A stretch of DNA of 64,000 nt, taken from positions 124,001-188,000 of the forward strand of contig VBWE01000015.1 of NCBI GenBank assembly GCA_006218065.1. Reading direction: 5' to 3'. The stretch comes from Bacteroidota bacterium. Its GTDB lineage: Bacteria; Bacteroidota; Bacteroidia; Palsa-965. Numbering within the stretch: position 1 is the first letter of the stretch; each line of letters opens with the position of its first letter. Shown here in pieces: positions 36,459-44,910 of the stretch. A program made the position numbers and the translations under genes. The notes below the pieces were generated by a model, which saw only the letters and a list, made by a program, of their open reading frames with translations, did no database searches and was not told the origin of the DNA.

Positions 36459-37349
36459 ATGGCATCCATTCATAACAAGCTCAGAGGTACCGGCGTGGCT
36501 GTTGTTACGCCTTTCAGAAAAGACGGCAGCGTCGATTTTCCTGCATTGTCGAAGGTGGTTGAACATATCGTCAAAGGCAAATGCGAATACATCGTGGCCC
36601 TTGGAACAACCGGCGAATCGGTAACCCTGGACAAGCAGGAAAAGGAATCCGTTTTCCGGCATATCGTCGACGTGGTGAATAAACGGGTGCCCGTTGTAAT
36701 TGGTATCGGCGGAAACAATACCGCGGAACTTGTTCACCAGATGGAAACCGGCTGGCTTGTCGGCGCTGACGCGATCCTCTCGGTTTCGCCGTACTATAAT
36801 AAACCCAACCAACGCGGTATTTACGAGCATTACCGGTCTCTTTCCCAGGCAGCTCCTTTGCCGATCATACTTTATAATGTTCCCGGGCGCACTGCTTCGA
36901 ATATCACGGCGGAAACAACGCTGAAGCTCGCAGGTGATTTCAAAAACATTGTCGCCACAAAAGAAGCATCGGGAAACCTGGAGCAGATCATGACCATTAT
37001 CCGGAATCGCCCTAAAGATTTTCTCGTGATTTCGGGCGACGACCTGCTCACGCTGCCCACGGTTGCTTCCGGCGGAGACGGTGTGATTTCCGTTGTGGCC
37101 AATGCTTTCCCGAAAGATTTCTCGGAAATGGTTCGCCTGGCTTTGAAAAACAAAATGCCGGAAGCGCGCAAACTGCACTACAAACTGCTGCGCATTACCC
37201 AGCTGTTTTTCGCCGACGGAAATCCCGGCGGAGTAAAAGTTGCTCTCGAAGCAAAGAAACTTTGCGGCGCCACGCTGCGCCAGCCGCTCTGGCCGGTGAA
37301 CGATACCCTGCGCGCGGAAATCATCGCGGAGACGAAAAAGATCCGCTGA
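36459..37349 (+). CDS. dapA: 4-hydroxy-tetrahydrodipicolinate synthase
   Basis: A 296-residue class I aldolase condensing pyruvate with aspartate semialdehyde, the first committed step to lysine and diaminopimelate. The Schiff-base lysine is K168 (VATKEASGN), the catalytic tyrosine Y139 (LYNVPGRT), and the GTTGES loop is present (about 49-54). Start ATG 36459 (MASIHNKLRGTGVAVVTPF) fits the family; an earlier in-frame ATG at 36423 lies in the promoter. The gene stands between two palindromic elements, the second beginning at its stop codon. Confidence 0.97.
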   Translation: MASIHNKLRGTGVAVVTPFRKDGSVDFPALSKVVEHIVKGKCEYIVALGTTGESVTLDKQEKESVFRHIVDVVNKRVPVVIGIGGNNTAELVHQMETGWLVGADAILSVSPYYNKPNQRGIYEHYRSLSQAAPLPIILYNVPGRTASNITAETTLKLAGDFKNIVATKEASGNLEQIMTIIRNRPKDFLVISGDDLLTLPTVASGGDGVISVVANAFPKDFSEMVRLALKNKMPEARKLHYKLLRITQLFFADGNPGGVKVALEAKKLCGATLRQPLWPVNDTLRAEIIAETKKIR

Positions 37350-37516
37350 GAAGCTGTTAATGAATTGTTTTTGGAATTTGTTATGATGCCATTTTTGCTC
37401 AGGCAAGGCGGATTTTGCAGCTCATATCGGAGATGATCTGGGCAAAAAATCCAACGCAGCATGAGAAAAAATGGCGCATAACAAAACCGAAGGATAATTC
37501 CTTAACAGCTTCTGAG
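37346..37516. mobile_element. Second MITE-like palindromic element, starting on the dapA stop codon
   Basis: A 171-bp sequence whose ends are inverted copies: AGAAGCTGTTAA (37349-37360) with TTAACAGCTTCT (37502-37513), then TTTGTTATG (about 37378-37386) with CATAACAAA, GCCATTTTT with AAAAATGGC, and GATTTTGC toward the centre. No ORF and no similarity to the element upstream of dapA. The terminal CTGAGAAGC overlaps the dapA TGA, so the insertion either supplied or reconstituted the stop. Confidence 0.6.
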
Positions 37517-37656
37517 ATTTCGAAAATTCAATCAATCCGGCAATTTGTCCGGCAGAAAACTGATTTGACTCGTCCAACCGGGTTGAAAATCTCCCCTTTT
37601 TTTGCGTCCTTTGATAGACATCCCACCATCAAAAGCAATTACTTATCTCAAATCGC

Positions 37657-40065
37657 ATGAAAAAAATTTTACAAAGTGTTTCCACCGCATTGATCGTGCT
37701 GGGCGGAGCAGCATCCCTGGATGCGCAGAGCAGCATGAATATCACGCTGGCCGACCAGTTGTCCACACCCGGCAACCAGACGCTTGCGAATATCTGCGGC
37801 TATGTTGACGGCGCGAATGAATATGCGCTTCTCGGTGCGGATGCCGGGATGATCATCGTGGACGTTACCGTGCCGACCAATGTGCAACAGATTGTTCAGA
37901 TCCCGATGGTGAGCAGCCTCTGGAAAGAAATCAAAGTGTACGGCAACTACGCTTACATTACTACAGAAGGTAACGGAGGTGCGCTGCAGATTGTCGATCT
38001 GAGCGCATTGCCCGCAACATCTGCCAGCAGCTACAACTATTACACATATACCGGCGACGGCGCCATTGCCGGCCAGCTCAGCACGGTACATGCGCTGCAC
38101 ATCGATACCACGCAGGGATATCTCTATTTGTTCGGATCAAACATCGGTGCGCAGGGAGCACTTATCCTCGACCTGAACACCGACCCGTATAACCCGACTT
38201 ACGTCGGCCAGTATTCCGCCAACGGGTATGTTCATGACGGGTATGTGGACAACGATACGCTTTATGCCGGGCACATTTATACCGGTAATTTCTGCATCGT
38301 GGACTGCACCAATAAAACGGCGCCGGTTGTACTGGCTACGCAGGGCACACCGACTGCATTTACGCACAATACCTGGCTGAGCGACGACCGGAAATATATT
38401 TTCACGACGGACGAGAATACCAACTCGTACCTCACGTCCTACGACGTGAGCAATCCCGGCAACGTAACGGAACTTGATCGCATCCAATCGTTCAACCCGG
38501 GCTCAGGATCGATCGTGCACAATACGCATATCCTGAACAACTGGGCCGTAACTTCCTGGTACCGCGACGGGGTAACGATTGTCGATGTGACTCGTCCGCA
38601 CAACCTGGTTACAGTCGGTTACTATGATACGTACAACGGAACAGGCAACGGTTTCGACGGCGCCTGGGGCGTTTATCCTTTCCTGCCTTCGGGAACCATG
38701 GTTGTTTCCAATATCAACGAAGGACTTTTTGTTTTGTCCCCGACTTACGTTCGCGCCTGCTATGTGGAAGGAAATATCACCGACAGCCTTTGCGGAACAG
38801 CGCTCAGCGGGGTAACTGTTACCATCGGCACGGTGAACGTTACCGACCTCTCCGACATCGCAGGTGATTACGCTACCGGAACAGCGACGCCGGGAACATA
38901 TACGGTTACATTTTCCAAGCCCGGGTACATCACGAAAGTTTATAACAACGTTTCTTTCACTGCCGGTGTAGTTAATTTTATCAACGTACAGCTTAACGCG
39001 CAGAATGCTGTTTCCCTGACCGGGCAGGTTACGGATGCGGTAACGACAAACGGGATCGGGAACATTGATGTGAATTTCACCGGACTTTCTTCGTTCACGT
39101 TCACGACCAACGGCACCGGGAATTTCAGTTCCTGCGGATTTCCTTCGGATACATACACGGTTACTACCGGCGCATGGGGATATGTTACACAGTGCAATTC
39201 CGTTGTGGTGAACACCGGAAACAGCAACGTGCCGCTGCAACTTCAGCCGGGCTGGTACGATGATTTTTCGTTCAATTTCGGCTGGACGGAAACAAGTACG
39301 GCCAGTGCAGGAACCTGGGAACGCGGACTTCCGCAGGGGACGTTCAATAATTCCACGCCCTCGAACCCGGGCGCGGATGTTACTACCGACTGTATGGGAC
39401 TTTGCTACGTTACCGGTAATGCGGGCGGCAGCGCCAGTTCGGACGATATCGACGGCGGGTATACCACGCTCACTTCGCCGGTATTCGACCTGACGAATTA
39501 CACGAACCCGGTTTTGGAATACGATCGCTGGTTTTACAATGGCGGCGGTTCCGGCAACCCGAACGACTCGCTGGTTATCAGCCTTACAAACGGAACAACC
39601 ACTGTTGTACTCGAAACAGTTACCGCCAATTCGCCGAACAGTTCGAGCTGGGTTCACCAGACATATAACATCAGTTCGCTGCTCACACCTACGGCTACGA
39701 TGCAGTTCATTGCGCGCGCTGCGGATGCCATGCCGGGCCACCTGGTGGAAGCCGGGCTGGATGCGTTCAATGTGCATTCGACAGTGAGTGTGGAAGAAAC
39801 TTCGCTGATGAACGGCGCACTGCAGGCTTTCCCGAATCCGTTCACGGGCAACACGCAGATTCGCTACAACCTCGGCGCAGAGCCGGTCCAGGGCGCGCAG
39901 ATGCTCGTTACTGATCTTGCGGGACGTGCTGTTTCGTCGATCGCGCTCAGCAGCAAAGAAGGTTCCGTGAATTTCGATCAGCCGCTTGCCGGCGGAATTT
40001 ACCTGGTGCAGCTGGTAAACGGGAATAAAATTTCCAAACCACTCAAAATTGTAAAAACACACTAA
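37657..40065 (+). CDS. Secreted LVIVD / choice-of-anchor-B-like protein with CRD repeats and T9SS sorting domain
   Basis: An 802-residue exported protein (signal peptide ending GGAASLDAQ). Residues ~25-365 form a propeller of LVIVD-type repeats (YALLGADAGMIIVDVTVPTNVQQIVQI, TSYDVSNPGNVTELDRI, GVTIVDVTRPHNLVTVGYYDTY) resembling the choice-of-anchor B family. Two carboxypeptidase-regulatory-like sandwiches follow (about 370-450, 455-530), then a jelly-roll module (about 535-705) and a type A T9SS tail (AFPNPFTGNTQIRYNL to KPLKIVKTH). It is predicted to be surface-exposed. A strong terminator follows. Function unknown. Confidence 0.88.
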   Translation: MKKILQSVSTALIVLGGAASLDAQSSMNITLADQLSTPGNQTLANICGYVDGANEYALLGADAGMIIVDVTVPTNVQQIVQIPMVSSLWKEIKVYGNYAYITTEGNGGALQIVDLSALPATSASSYNYYTYTGDGAIAGQLSTVHALHIDTTQGYLYLFGSNIGAQGALILDLNTDPYNPTYVGQYSANGYVHDGYVDNDTLYAGHIYTGNFCIVDCTNKTAPVVLATQGTPTAFTHNTWLSDDRKYIFTTDENTNSYLTSYDVSNPGNVTELDRIQSFNPGSGSIVHNTHILNNWAVTSWYRDGVTIVDVTRPHNLVTVGYYDTYNGTGNGFDGAWGVYPFLPSGTMVVSNINEGLFVLSPTYVRACYVEGNITDSLCGTALSGVTVTIGTVNVTDLSDIAGDYATGTATPGTYTVTFSKPGYITKVYNNVSFTAGVVNFINVQLNAQNAVSLTGQVTDAVTTNGIGNIDVNFTGLSSFTFTTNGTGNFSSCGFPSDTYTVTTGAWGYVTQCNSVVVNTGNSNVPLQLQPGWYDDFSFNFGWTETSTASAGTWERGLPQGTFNNSTPSNPGADVTTDCMGLCYVTGNAGGSASSDDIDGGYTTLTSPVFDLTNYTNPVLEYDRWFYNGGGSGNPNDSLVISLTNGTTTVVLETVTANSPNSSSWVHQTYNISSLLTPTATMQFIARAADAMPGHLVEAGLDAFNVHSTVSVEETSLMNGALQAFPNPFTGNTQIRYNLGAEPVQGAQMLVTDLAGRAVSSIALSSKEGSVNFDQPLAGGIYLVQLVNGNKISKPLKIVKTH

Positions 40066-40082
40066 GCATACATTCCTTATGC

Positions 40083-40120
40083 AAGAGAGCCGTGTCCTGA
40101 ACAGAGAACACGGCTCTCTT
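40083..40120 (+). terminator. Intrinsic terminator upstream of coaE
   Basis: Arms AAGAGAGCCGTGT (40083-40095) and ACACGGCTCTCTT (40108-40120), 13 bp perfect, followed by GTTTTATCTTT. The T-tract merges with the coaE -7 box, so terminator and promoter are nested. Confidence 0.8.
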
Positions 40121-40124
40121 GTTT

Positions 40125-40132
40125 TATCTTTG
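40125..40132 (+). promoter_or_regulatory. Candidate -7 box of coaE, 5 bp before the start codon
   Basis: TATCTTTG, exact TAnnTTTG, ends 5 bp before ATG 40138; a transcript would start at or next to the AUG. Confidence 0.45.
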
Positions 40133-40137
40133 CTCAA

Positions 40138-40722
40138 ATGAAAAAGATCGGGCTTACCGGCGGAATTGGGTGCGGCAAATCGTACGTAGCGGAAATATTC
40201 AGGAAACTGGGTATTCCCGTTTACGAAGCCGATGCGGAAGCGCGCCTGCTTCAACAGCACGATCCCGCATTAAAAAATGCGATCGCCGGTCTTTTCGGAA
40301 AGAATATTTACCTGCCGGACGGCATGCTCGACCGGAAAAAAGTAGCGGAACAGGTTTTTTCCGACCCGGAGAAAATGAATCGGCTGAATGCGCTCGTGCA
40401 TCCCGCCGTAGCCCGTCATTTCGAAACCTGGATTGCGGAAAACGCCGAAACGCCGTATATCATTAAAGAAGCCGCCATTCTGTTCGAATCGGGAGCGTAC
40501 CGGCAAACGGATGCGGTGATCGTGGTTACTGCACCGACGGACCTGCGGATTGCCCGCGTGATGAAACGCGACGGAGCGGGCAGGGAAGAGGTGGAAAAAC
40601 GCATGAAAGCGCAGTGGACCGAAGAAGAAAAAATAAAACTCGCGCAGTTCGTTATCCGCAACGACGAAAAAGAATTGCTTATTCCGCAGGTGTTGCGAAT
40701 CCACGAAGAGCTGATGAAGTAA
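40138..40722 (+). CDS. coaE: Dephospho-CoA kinase
   Basis: A 194-residue P-loop kinase for the last step of coenzyme A synthesis. The Walker A motif GLTGGIGCGKSYVA (about 5-18) opens the protein; VYEADAEARLL, VVTAPTDLRIARVMKRDG and the lid region VEKRMKAQ are characteristic. Length is normal. It has its own promoter inside the preceding terminator and ends in a bidirectional terminator. Confidence 0.95.
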   Translation: MKKIGLTGGIGCGKSYVAEIFRKLGIPVYEADAEARLLQQHDPALKNAIAGLFGKNIYLPDGMLDRKKVAEQVFSDPEKMNRLNALVHPAVARHFETWIAENAETPYIIKEAAILFESGAYRQTDAVIVVTAPTDLRIARVMKRDGAGREEVEKRMKAQWTEEEKIKLAQFVIRNDEKELLIPQVLRIHEELMK

Positions 40723-40760
40723 AAGGATATATCCCTTCGGCATTTTTTTATATACATACC

Positions 40761-40804
40761 AAATAAAAAGAGGCTTCACTGGAAAGTGAAGCCTCTTTTT
40801 ATTT
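40761..40804. terminator. Bidirectional terminator between coaE and the DUF4870-like gene
   Basis: A perfect 20-bp stem: arms 40761-40780 and 40785-40804 with a GGAA loop, A-rich on the left and T-rich on the right (AAATAAAAAG ... CTTTTTATTT). It serves both convergent genes. Confidence 0.85.
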
Positions 40805-40819
40805 GTTGTTTTCTTTGGA

Positions 40820-41185
40820 CTAATTAAAGGCTCCGCCGAACATTTTCTCGAACATGGAACCGATAAGCGGAACAGGTGTTTCTTTTTCATTGGCGGCATT
40901 CACGATACCCAGGATGAGCAGCACGAGGAATCCCAATGCTATCAGCGGCATTACGAAAAAGAGGAAAGGCATGAGCATCATAATGATGAACATGACGATC
41001 CATATAGCCACCCAGGAAATGAACAAACCCAAAGCCTGGCGCAGGTGGTACGCGCCCAGTCTTGTTTTATTGCTGCTGTGCATCACGATGGCGATGATAA
41101 AGCCGATGAGCGTACAGTAAGCTAAGATGGCCGTCGTTTTTCCATTATCGGCCTGTGCAGGAGGCGGTGCTGGTTGTTGTTGCAT
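40820..41185 (-). CDS. DUF4870-like small membrane protein
   Basis: A 121-residue protein from ATG 41185 (MQQQPAPPPAQADNGKTTAILAY). A Pro/Gln-rich cytoplasmic head is followed by three hydrophobic spans and a short tail. The segment TAILAYCTLIGFIIAI and SNKTRLGAYHLRQALGLFISW, where a helix pair carries H-x-RQA, fits the DUF4870/Tic20-like small-membrane-protein group. A promoter-like pair TTTG-N18-TACATTTA lies upstream. Function unknown; it neighbours a cluster of similarly built proteins on the opposite strand. Confidence 0.8.
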   Translation of the reverse strand: MQQQPAPPPAQADNGKTTAILAYCTLIGFIIAIVMHSSNKTRLGAYHLRQALGLFISWVAIWIVMFIIMMLMPFLFFVMPLIALGFLVLLILGIVNAANEKETPVPLIGSMFEKMFGGAFN

Positions 41186-41298
41186 ATCAGGTTGTTGTTG
41201 GTTGACGTAAATGTATAAAAACAATGTTACCTGCAAAGACTTGTACGGAATAAGGCTTTTGAATATCTTGGCCTTTTAAAACAAATAAGCAAAAGACT

Positions 41299-41751
41299 AT
41301 GCAAAATCAGCCTCCCTACAACGATCCGAATAACCCGCAGAATCCGAATCCGTACAACCAGCAGTACAACCAGAATCAGCCTCCTCCTTATGGTGGCGGG
41401 CAGAACCAGCCTCCGTACGGCGGGCAGATGCAGAACAATCCTTACGGCGGCGGCCAGGTTGATGTGCCGAATGCCACGGTAATCCTGGTTTTGGGTATCG
41501 TGTCCATCGTCATCTGCGGATTAGGTCCTATCCTGGGTACTATCGCCCTGGTGATGTATTCCGGCGCAAAAAAGATCTACGAACAGAATCCCGGCGCATA
41601 TACGCAGAGCTCATTCAATAACCTGAATGCCGGCAGAATCTGTGGCATCATCGGCCTGATTCTCGGAAGCCTCATCTGGCTCTATTATATTGTTGTGCTC
41701 GTGATTTTCGGCACGATGATGGGTTCCGTCTCCACCTGGGACAGGTACTGA
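41299..41751 (+). CDS. CCC-motif-type small membrane protein (copy 1)
   Basis: A 150-residue protein with a ~52-residue Pro/Gln/Asn/Tyr-rich head (NPYNQQYNQNQPPPYGGGQ) and two membrane hairpin segments: VDVPNATVILVLGIVSIVICGLGPILGTIALVMYSGAKK and LNAGRICGIIGLILGSLIWLYYIV. This matches a Bacteroidota group annotated as CCC-motif or DUF4190-like membrane proteins. Three close relatives follow within 2 kb. Function unknown. Confidence 0.82.
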   Translation: MQNQPPYNDPNNPQNPNPYNQQYNQNQPPPYGGGQNQPPYGGQMQNNPYGGGQVDVPNATVILVLGIVSIVICGLGPILGTIALVMYSGAKKIYEQNPGAYTQSSFNNLNAGRICGIIGLILGSLIWLYYIVVLVIFGTMMGSVSTWDRY

Positions 41752-41780
41752 TCGCTTCGTGCAGGTATAAAACGTAACGC

Positions 41781-42089
41781 GTGTTGCTATTTTCCATCAG
41801 CGATTACCTGTTGCCCTGCCCGGTAAAACAACTTACCGGCCTGGAATGCCCGGGCTGTGGTTTCCAGCGCTCGTTCGTCGCATTGATGCGCGGGGACCTG
41901 GCGGATAGCCTGCATTTATATCCTGCACTGATCCCGTTCCTGTTTACCTGGATACTGCTGCTCCTGCACCTGAAATTCAAATTCAGGAACGGCGCGAAAT
42001 GGATTACGTATTCGTTCGCTGCAACAGCAGTTATCGTTTTTGTGAACTTCATGATCAAAATGGTTTTTAATTTTCATACGCATCACTAA
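41781..42089 (+). CDS. DUF2752 membrane protein
   Basis: A 102-residue protein with the diagnostic CPVKQLTGLECPGCGFQRSF motif and two or three hydrophobic spans. The paired cysteines suggest metal or disulfide chemistry, but the role is unknown. It begins at GTG 41781, which directly yields the family N-terminus (LLFSISDYLLPCP). Its stop is immediately followed by the next ATG (42090), so it is co-translated with a CCC-motif protein. Confidence 0.87.
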   Translation: MLLFSISDYLLPCPVKQLTGLECPGCGFQRSFVALMRGDLADSLHLYPALIPFLFTWILLLLHLKFKFRNGAKWITYSFAATAVIVFVNFMIKMVFNFHTHH

Positions 42090-42452
42090 ATGCAGCAGCC
42101 TCCGAATTATTACCCGCCGCCCGGTTTCAACCCGCCGCCGAATTTCAACCCGCAGCGGAATCTTCCGAATGCGACGGGAGTGCTGGTGCTCGGGATATGC
42201 TCGCTGGTGTTTTGTTTCGCGTACGGTATTCTCGGCCTGATCTGCGCCAGTGTTGCGCTTATCCTGTCGTCGGGACCGAAGCAGGAATACGAACAGAATC
42301 CGCAGTATTATACACTGTCTTCGTGGAACAACCTGAAAGCAGGACGTACCTGCGCGATCATCGGGCTGATCCTTTCCGCACTTTTCATCGTGGCGATCAT
42401 CCTGGCGCTCTTTGTTTTCGGAGCGGTGGTTGATACCTTTGCCTGGCATTGA
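42090..42452 (+). CDS. CCC-motif-type small membrane protein (copy 2)
   Basis: A 120-residue paralogue of the protein at 41299, with a shorter Pro/Asn head and the same core LPNATGVLVLGICSLVFCFAYGILGLI, then YTLSSWNNLKAGRTCAIIGLILSALFIV. The conserved features are N-A-T at the membrane edge and the C-AIIGL second span. It starts directly on the DUF2752 stop codon. Confidence 0.83.
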   Translation: MQQPPNYYPPPGFNPPPNFNPQRNLPNATGVLVLGICSLVFCFAYGILGLICASVALILSSGPKQEYEQNPQYYTLSSWNNLKAGRTCAIIGLILSALFIVAIILALFVFGAVVDTFAWH

Positions 42453-42495
42453 TATTTACAGCAACGCAACCTTCACAAATCAAAAAAATACGCTC

Positions 42496-42843
42496 ATGCA
42501 GCAACAGAACTACAACCAGCAAATGCCGCCTTACGGACAGCAGCCTTACGGGCAACAGAATTACGGCGGCGGTTACCAGGTCGATCTGCCGAATGCAACC
42601 GGCGTACTCGTTTTGGGTATCCTGTCCATTATTTTTGCCGGGCTCATCGGGGTTGTCCTGTCGATCATTGCCTTGAATATGGCTTCAACTGCCAAAGCCG
42701 AATATGATATGAACCCGGGAAGATATACCGAAGCATCCATGTCGCGCGTAAGAGCAGGGCGTGTGTGCGCCATTGTAGGACTTTGCCTGCTTGCTTTCGT
42801 GATCCTGCTGCTCGTTGTGGTACTTGCGGCCGGAAACATGTAA
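42496..42843 (+). CDS. CCC-motif-type small membrane protein (copy 3)
   Basis: A 115-residue paralogue. ATG 42496 (MQQQNYNQQMPPYGQQPYG) gives the expected Gln/Tyr-rich head; the frame is open further upstream but overlaps the previous gene. Core: VDLPNATGVLVLGILSIIFAGLIGVVLSIIALNMASTAKAEY and VRAGRVCAIVGLCLLAFVILL. It ends in a terminator. Confidence 0.82.
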   Translation: MQQQNYNQQMPPYGQQPYGQQNYGGGYQVDLPNATGVLVLGILSIIFAGLIGVVLSIIALNMASTAKAEYDMNPGRYTEASMSRVRAGRVCAIVGLCLLAFVILLLVVVLAAGNM

Positions 42844-42862
42844 CGGAATAATTAAAATCCGC

Positions 42863-42901
42863 GAAAGACCGTTTTCGTCATTGCGGCGAAAGCGGTCTTT
42901 C
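42863..42901 (+). terminator. Intrinsic terminator
   Basis: GAAAGACCG (42863-42871) pairs with CGGTCTTTC (42893-42901), extended inward with one mismatch, then TTTATTTTC. It separates copy 3 from copy 4. Confidence 0.7.
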
Positions 42902-42918
42902 TTTATTTTCACAACATT

Positions 42919-43269
42919 ATGCAACAGAACCAGGATCCGTATTTCAGCACGAAGATCGAAGTACCGAGGGCTACGCTGGCTATGGTGCTCGGTATTGTTT
43001 CCATCGTGCTCGTGCTTCCTGCTCCGTTTATCGGGACTACGATCGTGGGAATTGCCGGGATCATCTGCGCCGGTTCTTCGCTGATGATTATTTCGGAAGC
43101 CAAAACGATGCTGGAGCAGGATCCGCACCTGTACCTGCAGGAAGAATCGAAAAAGAAACTAAAAATTGGGCGTACCTGCTCGATCATCGGTGTGAGCATT
43201 CATTTTTTTATGTTCGCCCTGTTCTGGTTTTTCATCATCGTGTATGGCAGGCCCGCTTTCGCTTTTTAA
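42919..43269 (+). CDS. CCC-motif-type small membrane protein (copy 4, divergent)
   Basis: A 116-residue protein with the same plan: short head, VPRATLAMVLGIVSIVLVLPAPFIGTTIVGI, a connecting loop EQDPHLYLQEESKKKLKIGR, and a second span TCSIIGVSIHFFMFALFWFFIIV. It has lost the N-A-T motif (RAT) and the first-span cysteine, so it is the most diverged copy. It lies 9 bp upstream of the NAD(P)H-hydrate repair gene. Confidence 0.75.
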   Translation: MQQNQDPYFSTKIEVPRATLAMVLGIVSIVLVLPAPFIGTTIVGIAGIICAGSSLMIISEAKTMLEQDPHLYLQEESKKKLKIGRTCSIIGVSIHFFMFALFWFFIIVYGRPAFAF

Positions 43270-43278
43270 CGAATACCC

Positions 43279-44802
43279 ATGAAAATTCTCTCCGTCCCGC
43301 AGATCCGTGAAGCCGATGCCTACACCATCGCCAACGAGCCCGTAGCCTCTATCGACCTGATGGAACGCGCAGCCCGCACCTGCAAAAACCGGATTACGGC
43401 GAACTGCGCGAAAGATCAGCGTTTTGTAATCGTGTGCGGAAACGGCAACAACGGCGGCGACGGGCTGGCTATTGCGCGTATGCTCGTCGCGGAAAACGGA
43501 TCGGACCTGCGCGTGGTGATCGTGCCGGTGGCTGCAAAAGCGTCGGACGATTTTACGACCAACCTGGAGCGGCTGAAAACCGTACTCGCCCCGGAAAAAA
43601 TAAACGAGATCGAAGCGGATGCCGTGCGGACGAAAATCGTTTTTAATCCGCATACGGATATTATCGTGGATGCACTTTTCGGATCGGGACTCAACCGGCC
43701 GGCTGAAGGTCTTGCTGCCGCTGTGATCGGGGAGATCAACCGGAGCGGATGCCCGGTCATTGCCATCGATATTCCTTCCGGACTCTTCGGCGACGATAAC
43801 CGGGAGAACACCGGGGCAGCGATCGTGCATGCACAGGAAACACTCACATTCCAGTCGCCGAAACTCGCGTTTATGTTTGCCGAAAATGCGGTTTACACGG
43901 GCCGTGTTGTCGTGCTTGATATCGGCATTCACCCGGCTTTCCTGCATGATGTGAAAACGCCTTTCGGATTTTTGGAGGAAGGCGACCTGCGTGGATTATT
44001 GCGTCCGCGAGACAAATTTTCGCACAAAGGAACGTACGGTCATGCGCTGCTCGTTGCCGGGTCGAAAGGTAAAATGGGTGCGGCCGTGCTGGCTTCCTTA
44101 TCCTGCCTGCGGTCGGGCGCGGGGCTGGTAACGACCATGATCCCGAAATGCGGCTACGAAATCCTGCAGTCCGCAGTCCCCGAAGCGATGGTGATTGAAA
44201 GCGAAGAGGAAAATTTCATTGCAGGAAAGATTGCGGACGAAAAATTTTCAGCGACAGGCATCGGCCCGGGAATCGGTACATCCGAAGAAACCGTACGTTC
44301 CCTGAAAATCCTGGTCCAGCAATGCAAAACGCAGCTCGTGCTGGATGCGGATGCGATCAATATACTTGCTGAAAATAAAACCTGGCTTTCTTTTCTCCCG
44401 GGAAATACGATACTCACGCCGCATCCCGGCGAATTCGACCGGCTTTTCGGCAAGCACGATTCCGGTCACGCACGCATGATCACGCAGCGCGCGATGGCCA
44501 TGAAATTCAACCTGTATATCGTGCTGAAAGGTGCGCATACCAGCATCGCCTGTCCCGACGGGAATGTTTTGTTCAACAGCACCGGTAATCCCGGTATGGC
44601 CACAGCCGGCAGCGGGGACGTACTTACGGGGATCATCACTTCTTTTTGTGCGCAGGGTTATTCTGCGGCCGCATCCTGTTTTCTCGGCGTTTTCCTGCAT
44701 GGAAGAGCGGGGGACATCGCCGCTGCGGCGGGACCGGTCATCGCGCGGGATATTGTGCATGCTTTGCCTGCGGCGTTCGTGTCCGTATTACAAACAAAGT
44801 AG
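43279..44802 (+). CDS. nnr: Bifunctional NAD(P)H-hydrate epimerase / ADP-dependent dehydratase
   Basis: A 507-residue fusion that repairs hydrated NADH and NADPH. The N-terminal epimerase (about 1-215, YjeF-N) has CGNGNNGGDGLAIARML and DALFGSGLNRP. The C-terminal dehydratase (about 225-505, YjeF-C) has HALLVAGSKGKMGAAVLA, DADAINIL, TPHPGEFDRLFG and the substrate loop GNPGMATAGSGDVLTGII. Both active sites look intact and the length is normal for the fused form. Confidence 0.94.
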   Translation: MKILSVPQIREADAYTIANEPVASIDLMERAARTCKNRITANCAKDQRFVIVCGNGNNGGDGLAIARMLVAENGSDLRVVIVPVAAKASDDFTTNLERLKTVLAPEKINEIEADAVRTKIVFNPHTDIIVDALFGSGLNRPAEGLAAAVIGEINRSGCPVIAIDIPSGLFGDDNRENTGAAIVHAQETLTFQSPKLAFMFAENAVYTGRVVVLDIGIHPAFLHDVKTPFGFLEEGDLRGLLRPRDKFSHKGTYGHALLVAGSKGKMGAAVLASLSCLRSGAGLVTTMIPKCGYEILQSAVPEAMVIESEEENFIAGKIADEKFSATGIGPGIGTSEETVRSLKILVQQCKTQLVLDADAINILAENKTWLSFLPGNTILTPHPGEFDRLFGKHDSGHARMITQRAMAMKFNLYIVLKGAHTSIACPDGNVLFNSTGNPGMATAGSGDVLTGIITSFCAQGYSAAASCFLGVFLHGRAGDIAAAAGPVIARDIVHALPAAFVSVLQTK

Positions 44803-44810
44803 CTTTTCCG

Positions 44811-44910
44811 AAAAGGCAAAAGCAAAGAGCAAAAGGAAATAGCGATACGCGTTTTTATTTTTTTGCCCTTTGCCTCTTGCCCTTTGCTATTTGCCTTTTA
44901 TTTTTCACCG
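44811..44910. repeat. Hairpin repeat built of GCAAAAGGCAAA words
   Basis: The left arm (44811-44843) is purine-rich with AAAAGGCAAAAGCAAAG; the right arm (about 44862-44905) is its imperfect inverse, TTTGCCTCTTGCCCTTTGC. It starts 8 bp after the nnr stop and reaches the 3' end of the next (minus-strand) gene. Confidence 0.6.

Noticed and set aside
38503-40260. A 585-codon open frame on the minus strand opposite the LVIVD protein and coaE
   Set aside because: It crosses a strong terminator and two unrelated genes; composition is shadow-like.
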